A program made the position numbers and the translations under genes. Under the pieces are notes generated by a model, which was not told where the DNA came from, did not search any database, and worked only from the letters and a program-made list of their open reading frames with translations. This document shows, piece after piece, positions 1 to 10,053 of a stretch of 64,000 nt of DNA; position 1 is the stretch's first letter; the number at the start of each line of letters is the position of its first letter. The stretch comes from Perognathus longimembris pacificus (taxonomy: Eukaryota; Chordata; Mammalia; Rodentia; Heteromyidae). The DNA is taken from positions 12,483,606 to 12,547,605 of the forward strand of contig NC_063181.1 of the NCBI RefSeq assembly GCF_023159225.1. Reading direction: 5' to 3'.

Positions 1-28
1 TTGCCACTAGGCCATATTCCCAGCCCAG
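1..28 (-). repeat. IDL-Geo SINE, cut by window edge
   Basis: Reads ccactaggccatattcccagccc, the start of an IDL monomer in reverse orientation. The rest lies left of the window. Confidence 0.7.
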
Positions 29-306
29 GGAACCCCTTTCTTTGAGTCCGTAGAAACAGCAGGCTCAGACAAAGTAATGGGCTTGGGGAAGGGCAAACCT
101 AAGCCGAATAACAGTAGCCCAAAGCAGCTTGACCTTGGCAAAAGAAAGTAAAGAGGAAGACCACTCAGTCTAGGGGAAGCTTCAAGAAGGGAAAGATTTA
201 AGGCTAAGACCAGTCACACCCAGAACCAAGAATTGCATTGCTTTGTTTACAGTTAACTGGAATTGTAATAACTAATAGCAGTTCCGCTTCTGTCTCTTTT
301 TGTATT

Positions 307-497
307 TTGCCAGTACTAGGGCTTGGACTCAGGGCCTGAGCCCCGTTCCTGCTTCTTTTTGCTCAAGGCTAGCACTCTACCACTTGAGTCATAGTGCCAC
401 TTCCGGCTTTTTCTATATATGTGGTGCTGGGGAATCGAACCCAGGGATTCATGTATACGAGATGAGCACTTTACCACTAGGCCATATTCCCAGCCCC
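307..497 (-). repeat. IDL-Geo SINE
   Basis: Full dimer. In sense orientation these elements read IDL (ggctgggaatatggcctagtgg to cagcaccacatatata), then Geo (gccagaagtggcgctgtgg to cccaggactggc), then an A-rich tail. IDL resembles tRNA-Ala/ID. The family is known only from geomyoid rodents. Confidence 0.85.
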
Positions 498-854
498 CAG
501 TTCTGCTTCTGTATGTCTGTCTGTTTGCTTTGCCTAACTTGCCAGACAGCCTGTGTGTGGTATGACTCTTACCCCATGACCACTTGCAAGTGGTACATGT
601 GATACTTGCCTTTAAAATCTCAGCCCTATTTGGCCCTGGCGCTGTCTGTCACCACCCCAGTGGTGGCAAACAAATGCTGTGCACAGCTTAAGACTCATAG
701 CCCAACTGAGTGCTGATGACTATTGTCATGGGTTCGAGGTCCACCTGGGTATCTGGTATACAACATTCCCAAACAGCCCTCCCCACTCACGGTCACTTCC
801 TCAATGTACAGCAGAAATTCCCTGCACGACAATATACAGGTTTTTAATGTGCTG

Positions 855-1057
855 TCTTTTTTTTTGCCAGTCCTGGGGCTTGAACTCAGGACCTGAGCAC
901 TGTCTCTGGCTTCTTTTTGCTCAAGCTAGCCTAGCACTCTGCCACTTGAGCCACAGCGCCGTCTGGCCTTTTCTGTATATGTGGTGTTGAGGAATAGAAC
1001 CCAGGGCTTCATGTATGCAAGGCAAGCACTCTACCACTAGGCCACATTGCCAGCCCC
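855..1057 (-). repeat. IDL-Geo SINE
   Basis: Full dimer with its tail visible as a T-run at the left end; moderately diverged. Confidence 0.85.
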
Positions 1058-1191
1058 CTTTCTGTGTCCTTTCAGGCTGGCCTTGAATTGCCCTCCTCCA
1101 GTCCCTGCCTACAGAGTGTTAGGATTGTAGACATGGCCAGCCTACCAGACTAAATTATATTTTATTTGCTATTCATTACAAGGGATACTTG

Positions 1192-1287
1192 GGAGTGGTA
1201 TGGTAGCACAAGCCTGGAATCCTAGTACTTCATAAGCAGAGGCAGAATACTAAATCTGGGGTCAGCCTAGGCTATATAGTGAGAACT
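1192..1287 (+). repeat. B1 SINE
   Basis: 7SL-derived monomer: a gcctggaatcctagtactt-like head, then ggtcagcctaggctatatagtgaga. Old and diverged. Confidence 0.6.
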
Positions 1288-1693
1288 GTTAGTCTGCCCT
1301 GGACAACAGCCCCTCCCCACTTCTTTACCAGCCAGAAATCAGTAATCACCTGTCAATCACCTGACTATGAGTCAGCAAAGGACCCCACAGTGAGGTCACT
1401 TCCTGGACTTCCCTGGCCAAGCCTTCCTCAGGCAGTGAGAGGTTCCCTAGGCTCTGAGATCAATTCCTATCACTACGGTCCCACCTCCCACCTTTTCGTA
1501 GATAATCTGGCGCAATACTAGTCTTCCTTCCTTTTTTTCTTCATCTTTCTCTCCTTTCCCTTTTTCTTTTTCCTTCCTCTTTGCCTCCCCATACCTCCAT
1601 CTTGTGTGGGCTGGCAGTTTGCTTTCCCCTAAACAGACTCTTTTCTGCCACCCTGTGGTAGGTTTCCTTTCCGGTGAATCTTATTACTGTCTC

Positions 1694-1900
1694 AGGACTG
1701 GCGATGTGGCTCTCCAGTGGTAGAGTGCTTGTTTCGTATACATGAGGCCCTGGGTTTGATTCCTCAGCACCACGAATATAAAAAGTGGCGCTGTGGCTCA
1801 AGTGGTAGAGTGCCAGCCTGGAGCAAAAAGAAGCCAGGGACAGTGCTCAGGCCCTGAGTCCAAGGCCCAGGACTAGCAAAAAAAAAAAAAAGAAAAAAGA
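1694..1900 (+). repeat. IDL-Geo SINE
   Basis: Complete dimer with a 14-A tail; the IDL end is altered (ggactggcgatgtggctctcc). Confidence 0.85.
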
Positions 1901-1931
1901 AACCTGTCTTAAAAAAGGGGGGGGGGGGGGG

Positions 1932-2165
1932 GCGGGCTGGGAATATGGCCTAGTGGTAAGAGTGCTTGCCTCATATACATGAAGCCCTGGGTTTGATTCC
2001 TCAGCACCACATATATAGAAAATGTCAGAAGGGGCGCTGTGGCTCAAGTGGCAGAGTGCTAGCTAGCCTTGAGCAAAAAGAAGCCAGGGACAGTGCTCAG
2101 GCCCTGAGTCCAAGCCCCAGGACTGGCAACAAAAATTAAAACAAAACAAACAAACAAAATAAACA
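1932..2165 (+). repeat. IDL-Geo SINE
   Basis: Complete dimer in tandem with the preceding copy. It follows a G-run (1916-1931) and ends in an (AAAC)n tail. Confidence 0.85.
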
Positions 2166-2327
2166 GAGTGAGCAAATAGAAGAATTGAAGCTCCTGCCCT
2201 AAACTCTTTGATTTTCTGAGTCCTTACAGGAGCGACAGGAAAGTGATATGGCTATCTGTGATGTATGCTTCTATGTCCAACTGTTACAGCAGATCATGAA
2301 GGATATTATTATGTTTAAGAAGAATTT

Positions 2328-2570
2328 AAGCTGGGTGTCAGTGGCTCATGCCTCTAATCCCAGCTACTCAAGAGGCTGAGATCTGAGCATCTGAGCTCAA
2401 AGTTAGCTCAGGCAGGAAAGTACCCGAGACTCATCTCCCACTGACCACTACAAAGCTCAAAGTGGAGTTATGGCTCAAAGATAGTGTCAGCCTTTAGTGA
2501 AAAAGGGACAGCACTCAGCTCTTGAGTTCAAACCCCACTACTAGCACAAAATAAAACAAAACAGAAACAA
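2328..2570 (+). repeat. B1-Geo composite SINE
   Basis: A 7SL/B1-like head (cagtggctcatgcctctaat, gctactcaagaggctgag), a linker (gagactcatctcccactgac) and a Geo-like tail ending gagttcaaacccc. This is the second main SINE design of the window. Confidence 0.75.
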
Positions 2571-2695
2571 AACTATTTCCAAACGTCATGGGAGAAACTG
2601 AGTATTATTTTGGTCATTTAGTTCTTTCAGGAGTAAAAGTTCTGCTTTTGTTTTTTGTGATGGTGACATCTTCTGGCCAAATAGAGTGCTACACT

Positions 2696-2925
2696 AAGCC
2701 AGGTGCCAGTGGTTCGTGCCTATAATCCTACTCAGGAGGCTGAGATTTGAGGATCGCCGTTCAAAGCCAGCTGGAGCAGCAAAGTCCACGAGAGTCTTAT
2801 CTTTAATTAACCACTAAAAAACTGGAAGTGAAGCTGTAGATCAAGTGGGGGAGTGCTGACCTTGAGCAAAAAAAACAAACAAAAAACCATGGATAATGCC
2901 CAGGTCCCGAGTTCAAATTCTAGGG
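2696..2925 (+). repeat. B1-Geo composite SINE
   Basis: Head, linker and Geo tail are all recognisable; diverged in the tail. Confidence 0.7.
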
Positions 2926-3260
2926 TGGGTGTGTGTGTGTTTTGGGGCCACACCGACAGTGTTACACTTCAAAGTTGGACAACCCCCTCTTCCTCCAAAG
3001 CTCATCCTCAAAGGAGGCAGGCCAAATAAGGAAAGCTGTCAGCCCACCAGAGTCAGTCAGCTGTCATATCCAAACAATGTTCTCTCCTGATGCAGAGTTC
3101 ACCTCCACTGAGAATTTCACTCTCAGAGTATTCTTTAAGATAAGACATGAACAAAACAAAAAATTAAATTTTGTGGATCTGTTTTCTGGGGAAAAACTGA
3201 GTTTCTAATCTGGATTCAGAATACTTAAAAGATTTAATATGCACTCAGATTGAAGAAGGT

Positions 3261-3274
3261 CATGTGTGTGTGTA

Positions 3275-3324
<50 letters not shown>

Positions 3325-3334
3325 CACATGCGTG
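3261..3334. repeat. (GT)n microsatellite
   Basis: Long TG run with two TATG interruptions, in TMEM192 intron 3. Confidence 0.95.
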
Positions 3335-3394
3335 CCAGTTCTTATGGCCTGGATGCTAGCCCTCAGTTTTTAGTTTTTTGAGTTTGTGTTTTTT

Positions 3395-3627
3395 CTGCCA
3401 GTCTTGAGGCTTGAACTCTGGGCCTGGGCACTGTCCTTAAGCAACTTTTGCTCAAAGCTAGCACTACCATTTGAGCCACTGCGCCACTTCTGGCTTTTTC
3501 TGTGATTTAATTGGAGATAAGAGCCTCACAGACTCTCCTTTCCTGTGCTGGCTTTGAACCATGATCCTCACATTTTAGCATCCTGAGTAGCTAAAATTAT
3601 AGGTGTGAGCTACTGGCACCAGCTTGT
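3395..3627 (-). repeat. B1-Geo composite SINE
   Basis: Reverse copy: a Geo tail with ctttttctgtgatttaattgg linker, then a B1-like head ending tgagctactggcaccagctt. Confidence 0.75.
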
Positions 3628-3631
3628 CCCT

Positions 3632-3808
3632 CAGTTTTATGCTCAAGGCTGGTGCTCTACCCTTGAGCCATACCTCTACTTCTGGCTCTTTTGGTGGTTA
3701 ATCGGAGCTGAGCCTCAACGACTTTCCTGCCTGGGCTAGCTTTGACCTATGATCCTTATATCTCAGCCTCCTGAGTAGGCAGGATGAGCAGGTACCATGA
3801 ATTGGCTC
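3632..3808 (-). repeat. B1-Geo composite SINE, truncated
   Basis: Lacks the distal part of the Geo tail; linker (ggtggttaatcggagctgag) and head are present. Confidence 0.65.
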
Positions 3809-3816
3809 CCCGCCCC

Positions 3817-4051
3817 CTTTGTTCAGTTGTGGGGCTTGAACTCAGGGCTTGGGCACTGTTCCTGAACTTTTAAGCTCAAGACTAGCACTTTACCACTTTG
3901 AGACACAGGGCCACTTCTAGTTTTCTGGTGGTTAATTGGAGATAAACGTCTCAGACTTTCCTGCCTGGGCTGGCTTTGGAATCTCCATCCTCAGATCTCA
4001 ACCTCCTGATTAGCAAAGGATTTATAGATACAAGCTAACAGCACCCGGCTA
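3817..4051 (-). repeat. B1-Geo composite SINE
   Basis: Third reverse copy in a row, forming a tandem cluster from 3395 to 4051. Confidence 0.7.
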
Positions 4052-4229
4052 GAGGATCTTAACAGGTAACTGTGGCACTAAAATCCTAAAGTTCAGTTGA
4101 ATTCAATTACACCTTTCTACTGTTGAGACAGTAAAGAAAAGCAGGCTTCATGCTTGCTAAGCCCTGTGTGCATCTTCTACCTTTGCCTTCATTAATTATA
4201 GCCCAAGTATGTAGTTTTTGTTTGGTTTG

Positions 4230-4440
4230 TTTTTGCCCATACTGATGCCTCACATTCTCTGGCTTTCTGGCTCAAGGCTGGAATTCTAACAGTTGAGCCA
4301 CACCTCCACTTCTGGCTTTTTGATGGTTAACTGGAAATAGTGTCTCACTAACTTTCTGACTGGGCTGGTTTCAAATGGGAATCCTTAGATCTCAGCTTTC
4401 TGAGTAGCAATGATTACAGGCATGAGCTACAAGGCTGCCC
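4230..4440 (-). repeat. B1-Geo composite SINE
   Basis: Old diverged copy with cagttgagccacacctccac and a head ending tgattacaggcatgagctac. Confidence 0.65.
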
Positions 4441-4769
4441 AAGCCCATGCATGTTTTCAAGTTGCTCGTTTTGGATAATACACCTTCCTACAAACTTTCC
4501 ATCACTACCTCCTATAGCAAGAAAAGCACTGGATCTAGTCGAAAGAAGCCCTGTGCTCATCCTCAGAAATACCAAACTGCAATTATGTTTTCTTCTCCTT
4601 GAGCACAGTCAGCCCACCGATAACAAAGAAAACCCCGACTAGAACAAAGGAAAATAAAGGTTGTATAAGCCTGGAAAGCTTCAAGGCAGTGGCCGCCACG
4701 CATCACTCTCCCAAAATGAGATTGAGAATCTAGACTATAAAATCAACTTTCCTGTGTGTGTCTGAGTGT

Positions 4770-4872
4770 GTTCTGAGACAGGGTCTCCCTAGGTAGCCTA
4801 GGCTGGATTCAAACTTACAATCCACTGGCCTCTGCTTCCCGTGTGCTGGGATCAGAGCTGCACAAGACCTGG
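4770..4872 (-). repeat. B1 SINE
   Basis: Reverse B1 (gagacagggtctccctaggt), ending 74 bp downstream of TMEM192 exon 3 in gene orientation. Confidence 0.75.
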
Positions 4873-4945
4873 GGCTTCACACGGCTTTCCTGCTGTCACT
4901 TTTCAACACACCAGCCACAGAGAGCTGGCACCCAATGAGGCTTAC

Positions 4946-5213
4946 CAGTGGAGTGAACCATGAAGGCGAGGCTTTTAAGATGCCTGGTGGATCGGTATAT
5001 CCGGTTATAGCCCAAGTTTCTCACTCTGCTGTGGTGACACTGGATGTAGCGCTCAAGAAACACATGCAGAATCCACAGGATCACTTTTCCAAGAATTATG
5101 ACTGTCTGAACTTTCAGGGGGTTTGTGTAATTTCCAGGGCACTTGTCATCATCGTTTGGATTGTTGAAGGTACAAAGCACACCTGTTAAAAATGCTAAAG
5201 TCACGAATACAAC
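4946..5213 (-). CDS. TMEM192: TMEM192 coding exon 3
   Basis: This 268-nt exon encodes residues 59-147 plus the first base of Gly148. The acceptor (ccaacag) lies just above 5213 and the donor GTAAG begins at 4945. It completes transmembrane segment 1 (about residues 46-72), then a lumenal loop with a possible N-glycosylation sequon (N86-Y-T), then transmembrane segment 2 (about 93-117, [18 protein letters not shown]). A basic cytosolic stretch ([21 protein letters not shown]) follows. Agreement with human TMEM192 is high across the exon. The next exon, expected to continue from the split glycine, is not in the window. Confidence 0.96.
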
Positions 5214-5299
5214 CTGTTGGAAAGGAAAGTGGCAGGTTTAATGTTCAATATGTACAACTGGGGAACAATAATCACTATCCCAGAAAACATGACTTATGC

Positions 5300-5490
5300 T
5301 AGCCTATATATGTAATATATAATATGTATATTCTATACTATATAATACACGCATTATATAGCATAGTATATATTGAGTGTATTATATAGTATATGTTACA
5401 TACTATATATTATATAAACATTATATATTATCCATAAATCATGTATAATATATTGAATGTAATATATAAGTGACATATATGCACAGAGAC
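5300..5490. repeat. AT-rich low-complexity tract
   Basis: Irregular TATA/ATAT repeats with self-complementary segments, in TMEM192 intron 2 close to the exon 3 acceptor. Confidence 0.85.
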
Positions 5491-5500
5491 ATACATATAT

Positions 5501-5698
5501 TTGGCAGTATTGGGGTTTGAACTCAGTACAATTGCAATGACTTGCTTGTTCACTCAACTCAACACTCAACCATTTAAGCCATGCCTCTAGCCCAGGTTTC
5601 TGCTTATTATTCTCAAGGACTTCTCTGCCTGGGCAGAATCTGGACCTCACCCTCCTGAGTAGCTACAATTATAGGCATGAATAACCAGTTCCCAGCAC
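5501..5698 (-). repeat. B1-Geo composite SINE, degenerate
   Basis: tttgaactcagtac, aaccatttaagccatgcctct and ctcctgagtagctacaatta mark the Geo tail and head; the middle is shortened. Confidence 0.55.
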
Positions 5699-5737
5699 TA
5701 CCCCCCCCCCCCACCTCGGCTTTTTTTGTGTGTGTGT

Positions 5738-5925
5738 GTGCCAGTCCTAAGGCTGGAATTCAGGGCCTGGATGCTGCCTCTGAGCATTTTGCTCAAGGCT
5801 AGTGCTCTACGACCCGAGCCACAACTCCACTTTCTGCTTTTTTCGTGGTTAGTTGGAGGTAAGAGTTGCATTGGGCTTTTCTGCCTGGGCTGGCTTCAAA
5901 CCTCTGCCACCAGTGCCTGGCAGTA
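5738..5925 (-). repeat. B1-Geo composite SINE, head-truncated
   Basis: Geo tail and linker are clear; most of the B1-like head is deleted. Confidence 0.65.
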
Positions 5926-5939
5926 GCCTTGTTATTATT

Positions 5940-6137
5940 ATTTTTGCGCCAGTCCTGGAGCCTGAACTCAGGGCCTGAGCACTGTCTCTGGCTTCTTTTT
6001 GCTCAAGGCTAGCACTCTGCCAACTTGAGCCACAGCGCCACTTCTGGCTGTTTTCTGTATATGTGGTGCTGGGGAATTGAACCCAAGGCTTCATGTATAG
6101 AGGCAAGCAATCTAGCACTAGGCCATATTCCCAGCCC
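5940..6137 (-). repeat. IDL-Geo SINE
   Basis: Full dimer abutting the previous element. Confidence 0.85.
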
Positions 6138-6790
6138 ACAGTAGCCTATTTTTATATGTGAACTTAAATACCCTTTTTAACCAGTTATAAAATCCACAAC
6201 CTGGGAAGTGCTTCCACAGAGCAACCAACAGGGGAACTGGTGGTGTAGTTCAGCAGTAGTACACCCGCCTTCCATGTCTAGATCCCAGAAGGAAGAAAGC
6301 AATAGTGTGGCCCAATTGTCTTTAAGGGGGGAAGGCCCTTTGCATATGTGCTAACTCTGTATCTGCTCCTATGAATTTAGCAAAAGACACTGAGAGAAAA
6401 AAAAAAAAAGACACCGAAAGAGCTATAAAGAAAAGCTTTGAAAGCTGGCATGGACATTCAAGGCTAAGCTTCCAACCCCGGCGAGATTTACACAGAATGA
6501 ATCTCTTAAGTGCATCTGATCTGTCAAGGTGATTTGTGGAGACTCAAGATTTGTATTACCAAAAAACAAAACAAGACTCATGTTACCACAAAGTAAAAAG
6601 CTGAAAAGTTAACATTCTCTACAATGGAAAATGTACACTAAACCCAAAGGATCCATTTTTATACAAAGAAGAATGTAGAAAATGTTCTTCCTTATTTTGA
6701 GGACCAAACTATGTGTGCTAAGTAAGCACTATGACATTTAAACTACAATTCCAACCCTTTTATTTTTATTATTTATATTTAATTTTATTT
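6138..6790. other. TMEM192 intron 2, mostly unique
   Basis: AT-rich unique sequence with an A-run at 6399-6410 and a possible worn tRNA/ID-like monomer at 6237-6290 (ggtgtagttcagcagtag). No coding signal seen. Confidence 0.5.
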
Positions 6791-6870
6791 TTTTGAGACA
6801 GGATCTTACTTGTGTAGTCCAGCTTGGCTTTGCATACAAAGCCCTTCTGACTAAGCTACATGTGGTTTTG
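6790..6870 (-). repeat. B1 SINE fragment
   Basis: gagacaggatcttacttgtg followed by a worn B1 body. Confidence 0.55.
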
Positions 6871-6912
6871 ACCAAATGTGGTTAAACAAGCAATAAATTA
6901 AAAACCAAAATC

Positions 6913-7130
6913 CAAGCTTGGCACCAATGGTTCATTCCTATAATCCTAGCTACTCAGAAAGCTGAGATCTGAGGATCTCGGTTCAAAGCCAGCCCAGGCA
7001 GGAAAGTCCATAACACTTTTTATCTCTAATTAACCACCAAGAAGCCAGAAGGGCTGCAGAGCTCTGGCCTTGAGTGAAATACCTAAGGGACAGCCTCCAG
7101 ATCCAGGGTTTAAGCTCCCGTACTTGGACA
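6913..7130 (+). repeat. B1-Geo composite SINE
   Basis: Head, linker (taattaaccaccaagaagcc) and tail are present, with a deletion inside the Geo part. Lies about 300 bp from TMEM192 exon 2. Confidence 0.7.
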
Positions 7131-7433
7131 AAAGAGACAGGGGAGAGGCAGGGAGGCAGAAAGAAGCAAAAAAGGAAGGGGTTTCCCAAAAGCAAGGATT
7201 CAAGTGAGAAAGGCAGAATCTGAGCAGTGTTGAACGGCAGCACGCCTTGAGCGAAGGTTGGCCAGTGTTACAGGATATACATGTGTAAACATGTCTACAG
7301 TTTCAGTTTTCTGAATTAGAGGCGTGAGCACAAAGCTGTGTCCATTTGAAGATAAGGCCCCCCTGCCCTCTGAGGAGTTCAGATAGTTTTAGGAACATCA
7401 CCCCTGCAGATTCCCCTTCTCCATCCAACTCAC

Positions 7434-7580
7434 GTGTAAAACCAAGAGAAGACTTGCAACGAGGACGGTGGGGAGCGGATGAAACCTGGGTCTGAAGTGC
7501 GCCTGCAAGGAGTGATGGGGGAGAAGCTGGGTGTCCAGAAGGGGCTCTTCTTCCACACTCTGGATGATGTCCAAGGAGCC
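7434..7580 (-). CDS. TMEM192: TMEM192 coding exon 2
   Basis: Exactly 49 codons (residues 10-58), bounded by a polypyrimidine/CAG acceptor just above 7580 and the donor GTGAGT at 7433-7428. The translation runs from [16 protein letters not shown] through [15 protein letters not shown] and ends in a hydrophobic run that begins transmembrane segment 1. The cytosolic N-terminal part carries an acidic dileucine (EEEPLL, residues 19-24), the kind of signal that sends TMEM192 to lysosomes. Both splice phases are 0, so the exon could be skipped without a frameshift, but that would remove the sorting signal and half of the first membrane segment. Confidence 0.95.
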
Positions 7581-7837
7581 CTGGGGGGCAAAACACTGAG
7601 GCCGTAGTCATTACTTTCTCAATCACGCCTCCAAGACAAACCCACCAAATTAGAAAGCTTTTATGACCACTGCAGCACATGCCTGTAAGCCCAGCCCAAT
7701 GGGAGGTGATGAGGAACATCACGATTACAGGCCGTTCAGACAAAGTTAGTGGGATCCCTTTCTCAACCAACAAGCCAGAGTTCGTGGAAAGTACCACGGG
7801 GAAGGGGACCGAAGGCCCATCCTGGGAAATACAGTCA

Positions 7838-7952
7838 CTTTTTCTGGTGTGTGCTGGGACTGTGGCTTGAGCTCAGGGTCTCACACTCTTGCTTGGCTTC
7901 TTCCACTCAAGGCTGGTGCCCTCCCGCTTGAACTACATCTCCACTTCCAAGA
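7838..7952 (-). repeat. Geo tail fragment
   Basis: ggcttgagctcagggtctc to catctccacttcc: the Geo monomer without its head. Confidence 0.5.
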
Positions 7953-8002
7953 GCATTAAAGACTACTCTGAAAAGTATCTAGAGCAAAAAAAAAAAAAAA
8001 AG

Positions 8003-8090
8003 TGCTGGAGGGTGTGGCTCAAGTGGTAGAGCACTCTGCCTAGCAAGCTGATGGGACTGAGTTCAAACCTTAGTAGTGTCAAAACAAGCC
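8003..8090 (+). repeat. tRNA-derived SINE monomer
   Basis: gtgtggctcaagtggtagag (box A-like) and gagttcaaacc (box B-like), followed by a long A-run at 8099-8113. Confidence 0.55.
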
Positions 8091-8128
8091 AGCAAGCAAA
8101 AAAAAAAAAAAAACACAAAAAACAGAAC

Positions 8129-8343
8129 ATGCCAGGTGTGTTGGTAGCACAATTACCTGCAATCCAGAAGGATCACAAATTTGAGGCAAACTGGGGCTAC
8201 CTAGCAAGTTCCAAGCCAGTGTAGGCTACCTTGTAAATTACCCTGTTGCAAAAAAATAGATAAATAACGCAAGAGACTGAGGTATAGATTTGTGGGAGAT
8301 GGTTTCCCTGGAACAAACAAGGTCGGGGGTTCCATTTCCAACA
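8129..8343 (+). repeat. B1 followed by ID-like monomer (B1-dID-like)
   Basis: A worn B1 (8129-8250) is followed after a short A-rich link by an ID-like unit (8280-8343) ending ggttccatttccaacac. The order is that of the B1-dID dimers of squirrel-related rodents. Confidence 0.4.
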
Positions 8344-8506
8344 CTGAGAAAACAAAAAATAAAAACGAAACACTGTGCAACTTAGAGGCAAAAGAATGTT
8401 CTTGTCAAAAGACAGTGTGAAGAAAATCTCCTCTAAATAACTACTGTACACGCTTGACAAACACAATGAGAATTAAAATGAGTTGAAAAAAATCCATTTT
8501 TGTTTG

Positions 8507-8625
8507 TTTCTGAGACAAGGTCTCACTACGTAGCCCAGGCTGACTTCAACTATACACCTGATTCTCCTGCTTTAGTCTCTCCAGTACTGAGACTGCAGGT
8601 GTGCACCACCCTACCTGATGCAATT
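8507..8625 (-). repeat. B1 SINE
   Basis: tgagacaaggtctcactacg to aggtgtgcaccaccctacc; a well-preserved reverse B1. Confidence 0.8.
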
Positions 8626-8756
8626 CTTTAAAAATTATATAGAGGGGCTGGGAATATAGGGTACATACAGATAGAGAAAAAAAAAAGGGTTCCGTGGTGT
8701 AACAAACTAGCCCATCTATGGTCTCAGTTACCTAAATTGTTGTGTTGTTTTTGTGT

Positions 8757-8957
8757 TTTTTTTTCCCAGTCCTGGGGTTTGGATTCAGGGCCTGAGCACT
8801 ATCTCTGGCTTCCTTTTTGCTCAAAGCTAGCACTCTACCACTTGAGCCACAATGCCACTTCCAGCCTTTTCTGTGTATGTGGTGCTGAGGAATCAAACCC
8901 AAGGGCTTCATGCATGCTAGGCAAGCACTCTACCGCTAAGCCATATTCCCAGCCCCT
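8757..8957 (-). repeat. IDL-Geo SINE
   Basis: Full dimer in TMEM192 intron 1, opposite in orientation to the plus strand and therefore sense to the gene. Confidence 0.85.
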
Positions 8958-9031
8958 CAGTTACCTAAATTTTTTAAAATTTTATTTTATTTACTGGTGT
9001 GTGTTTGTGCATGTGTCTGTGCACACACCTG

Positions 9032-9211
9032 CGTGCTGGTCCCGGAGCTTGAACTCAGGGCCTGGGTTCGGTCTCTGAGTTGCCCTACCCCAAGTCCTGC
9101 ATTCTACCACTCGAGCCGCAGTTCCACTTCTGGCTTTCTGGTGGAGATGGAGTCTTAGGGACTTTCCTGCCGGGCTGGGAATTCCGGTCCTCGGATCTCA
9201 GCCTCCCACAG
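9032..9211 (-). repeat. B1-Geo composite SINE, head-truncated
   Basis: Geo tail with a ctggtggagatggagtctta linker; the head stops at gatctcagcctccca. Closest repeat to the TMEM192 CpG island. Confidence 0.65.
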
Positions 9212-9617
9212 GAAGAAACAATTTAACTCCAGTCGCTCTATGCACAGGAGTCTCTCGTAGGACTGAAACCTTACTTTTTATGCTAACCCCTATAAACTGA
9301 TCAAATGTGGCATTGCATTAAATAGTGCGATAAAAACTACAGAACAAACACATGCATCCCCTACAACTGTCTGCAGAAACTTCTGCAAAGGGAAGACTTT
9401 TTTTTTTCAGGTATGCTATCATTCTGTACCGTGTACGGCGGTGTGCGTGCGTGTGTGTGTATACACTGTTTTAAGTAGTCTGTTTTGGGTACATCTGAGA
9501 TTTACACATCTTTCTTCCGTGCCCGGGTTCGCACCAGTCCCGCCCGGGCCCCCGCAGGCCGCAGGCCGGGGGACTCGCCCCGACTCCGGGGAGGAAGGGT
9601 TACCAGGCCGCACGCGC

Positions 9618-9627
9618 GTCACGTGAC
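9618..9627. promoter_or_regulatory. CLEAR/E-box palindrome GTCACGTGAC in TMEM192 first intron
   Basis: A perfect 10-bp palindrome, GTCACGTGAC, lies within the CpG island about 215 bp downstream of the TMEM192 donor site. It matches the CLEAR element bound by TFEB/TFE3/MITF in promoters of lysosomal genes and is also a strong USF site. A position just inside the transcribed region is common for CLEAR elements. Because TMEM192 is lysosomal, TFEB-family control is plausible but not shown by sequence alone. Confidence 0.6.
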
Positions 9628-9841
9628 GCCCCCCAGTTCCGGGACCCAGGACGCGCTCGCACGTGGGCCAGAGTCTCCCCCCACACCCCAAACCTGCGCA
9701 CCCAGACGCCCCCACCCCGCCCGCACCCCGGCAGGCCAGCCAGAGTCCCCCCGCCCTCCACCCCCAGGACCCCGCCCCGTGCGCCCCAGCGCCGGAAGAA
9801 GGGAATCCCGGGGACAGCCGCACGCCGCCCGGTGCACTCAC

Positions 9842-9868
9842 GTCTTCCATCCGGCTTCCCGACGCCAT
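9842..9868 (-). CDS. TMEM192: TMEM192 coding exon 1
   Basis: Nine codons, MASGSRMED, start at the ATG at 9868 and end in GAC followed by the donor GTGAGT at 9841-9836. Spliced to the exon at 7580 it reads on as MED-GSLDI, matching the known TMEM192 N-terminus. The next in-frame ATG (codon 7) is a less likely start because the known protein begins with the same spacing. The exon lies inside the CpG island. The longer minus-strand reading frame through this point simply reads into intron 1. Confidence 0.9.
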
Positions 9869-10044
9869 TTCCCGACGCCGGACGCCGGAGCCCCAACCCG
9901 GCCGGCCGCCCCCCTCCCGGCCTGCCCCCTGGCCTCCCCGCCGCGCCCGAGCACCAGGGGCTCCCGGAAAGACGCCCGAGCTCGGCCACGCCCACTGCGG
10001 CGCCAGTCACGCCCACCGTGGGGACGGGGCCCGCCTCCTCAATG

Positions 10045-10053
10045 CTGATTGGT
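10045..10053 (-). promoter_or_regulatory. CCAAT box (NF-Y site) upstream of TMEM192
   Basis: The plus strand reads CTGATTGGT, so the minus strand carries ACCAATCAG, a full-match NF-Y site. It lies about 180 bp upstream of the TMEM192 ATG in the correct strand context, next to a GC box at 10064-10076. The motif is seen directly; occupancy is inferred. Confidence 0.6.

Larger units (their letters stand above)
1..9950 (-). other. TMEM192: TMEM192 gene, 5' part (coding exons 1-3 with introns)
   Basis: Three minus-strand exons joined by consensus GT/AG sites give 147 codons plus one base of a protein closely matching the N-terminal half of mammalian TMEM192 (about 270 residues in human). Intron 1 (7581-9841) and intron 2 (5214-7433) are complete and phase 0. 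Intron 3 starts at 4945 and leaves the window on the left, so the C-terminal half is not here. The introns are mostly SINEs. TMEM192 is a multi-pass lysosomal/late-endosomal membrane protein that forms homodimers; its molecular role is poorly defined. The upstream limit near 9950 is a guess because no transcription start can be read directly. Confidence 0.9.

Noticed and set aside
1..4900. TMEM192 exon 4 and later exons
   Set aside because: Searched by eye on the minus strand for the expected continuation after Gly148; only SINEs and unique intronic DNA were found, so these exons are taken to lie outside the window.
7303..7797. 164-codon minus-strand frame around TMEM192 exon 2
   Set aside because: It is in a different frame from the exon; the real coding sequence is the splice-bounded 7434-7580 segment.
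9485..10048. Plus-strand open frame (187 codons) across the TMEM192 CpG island
   Set aside because: Antisense to TMEM192 exon 1, proline/arginine-rich composition, no homology recognised and several equally open overlapping frames.
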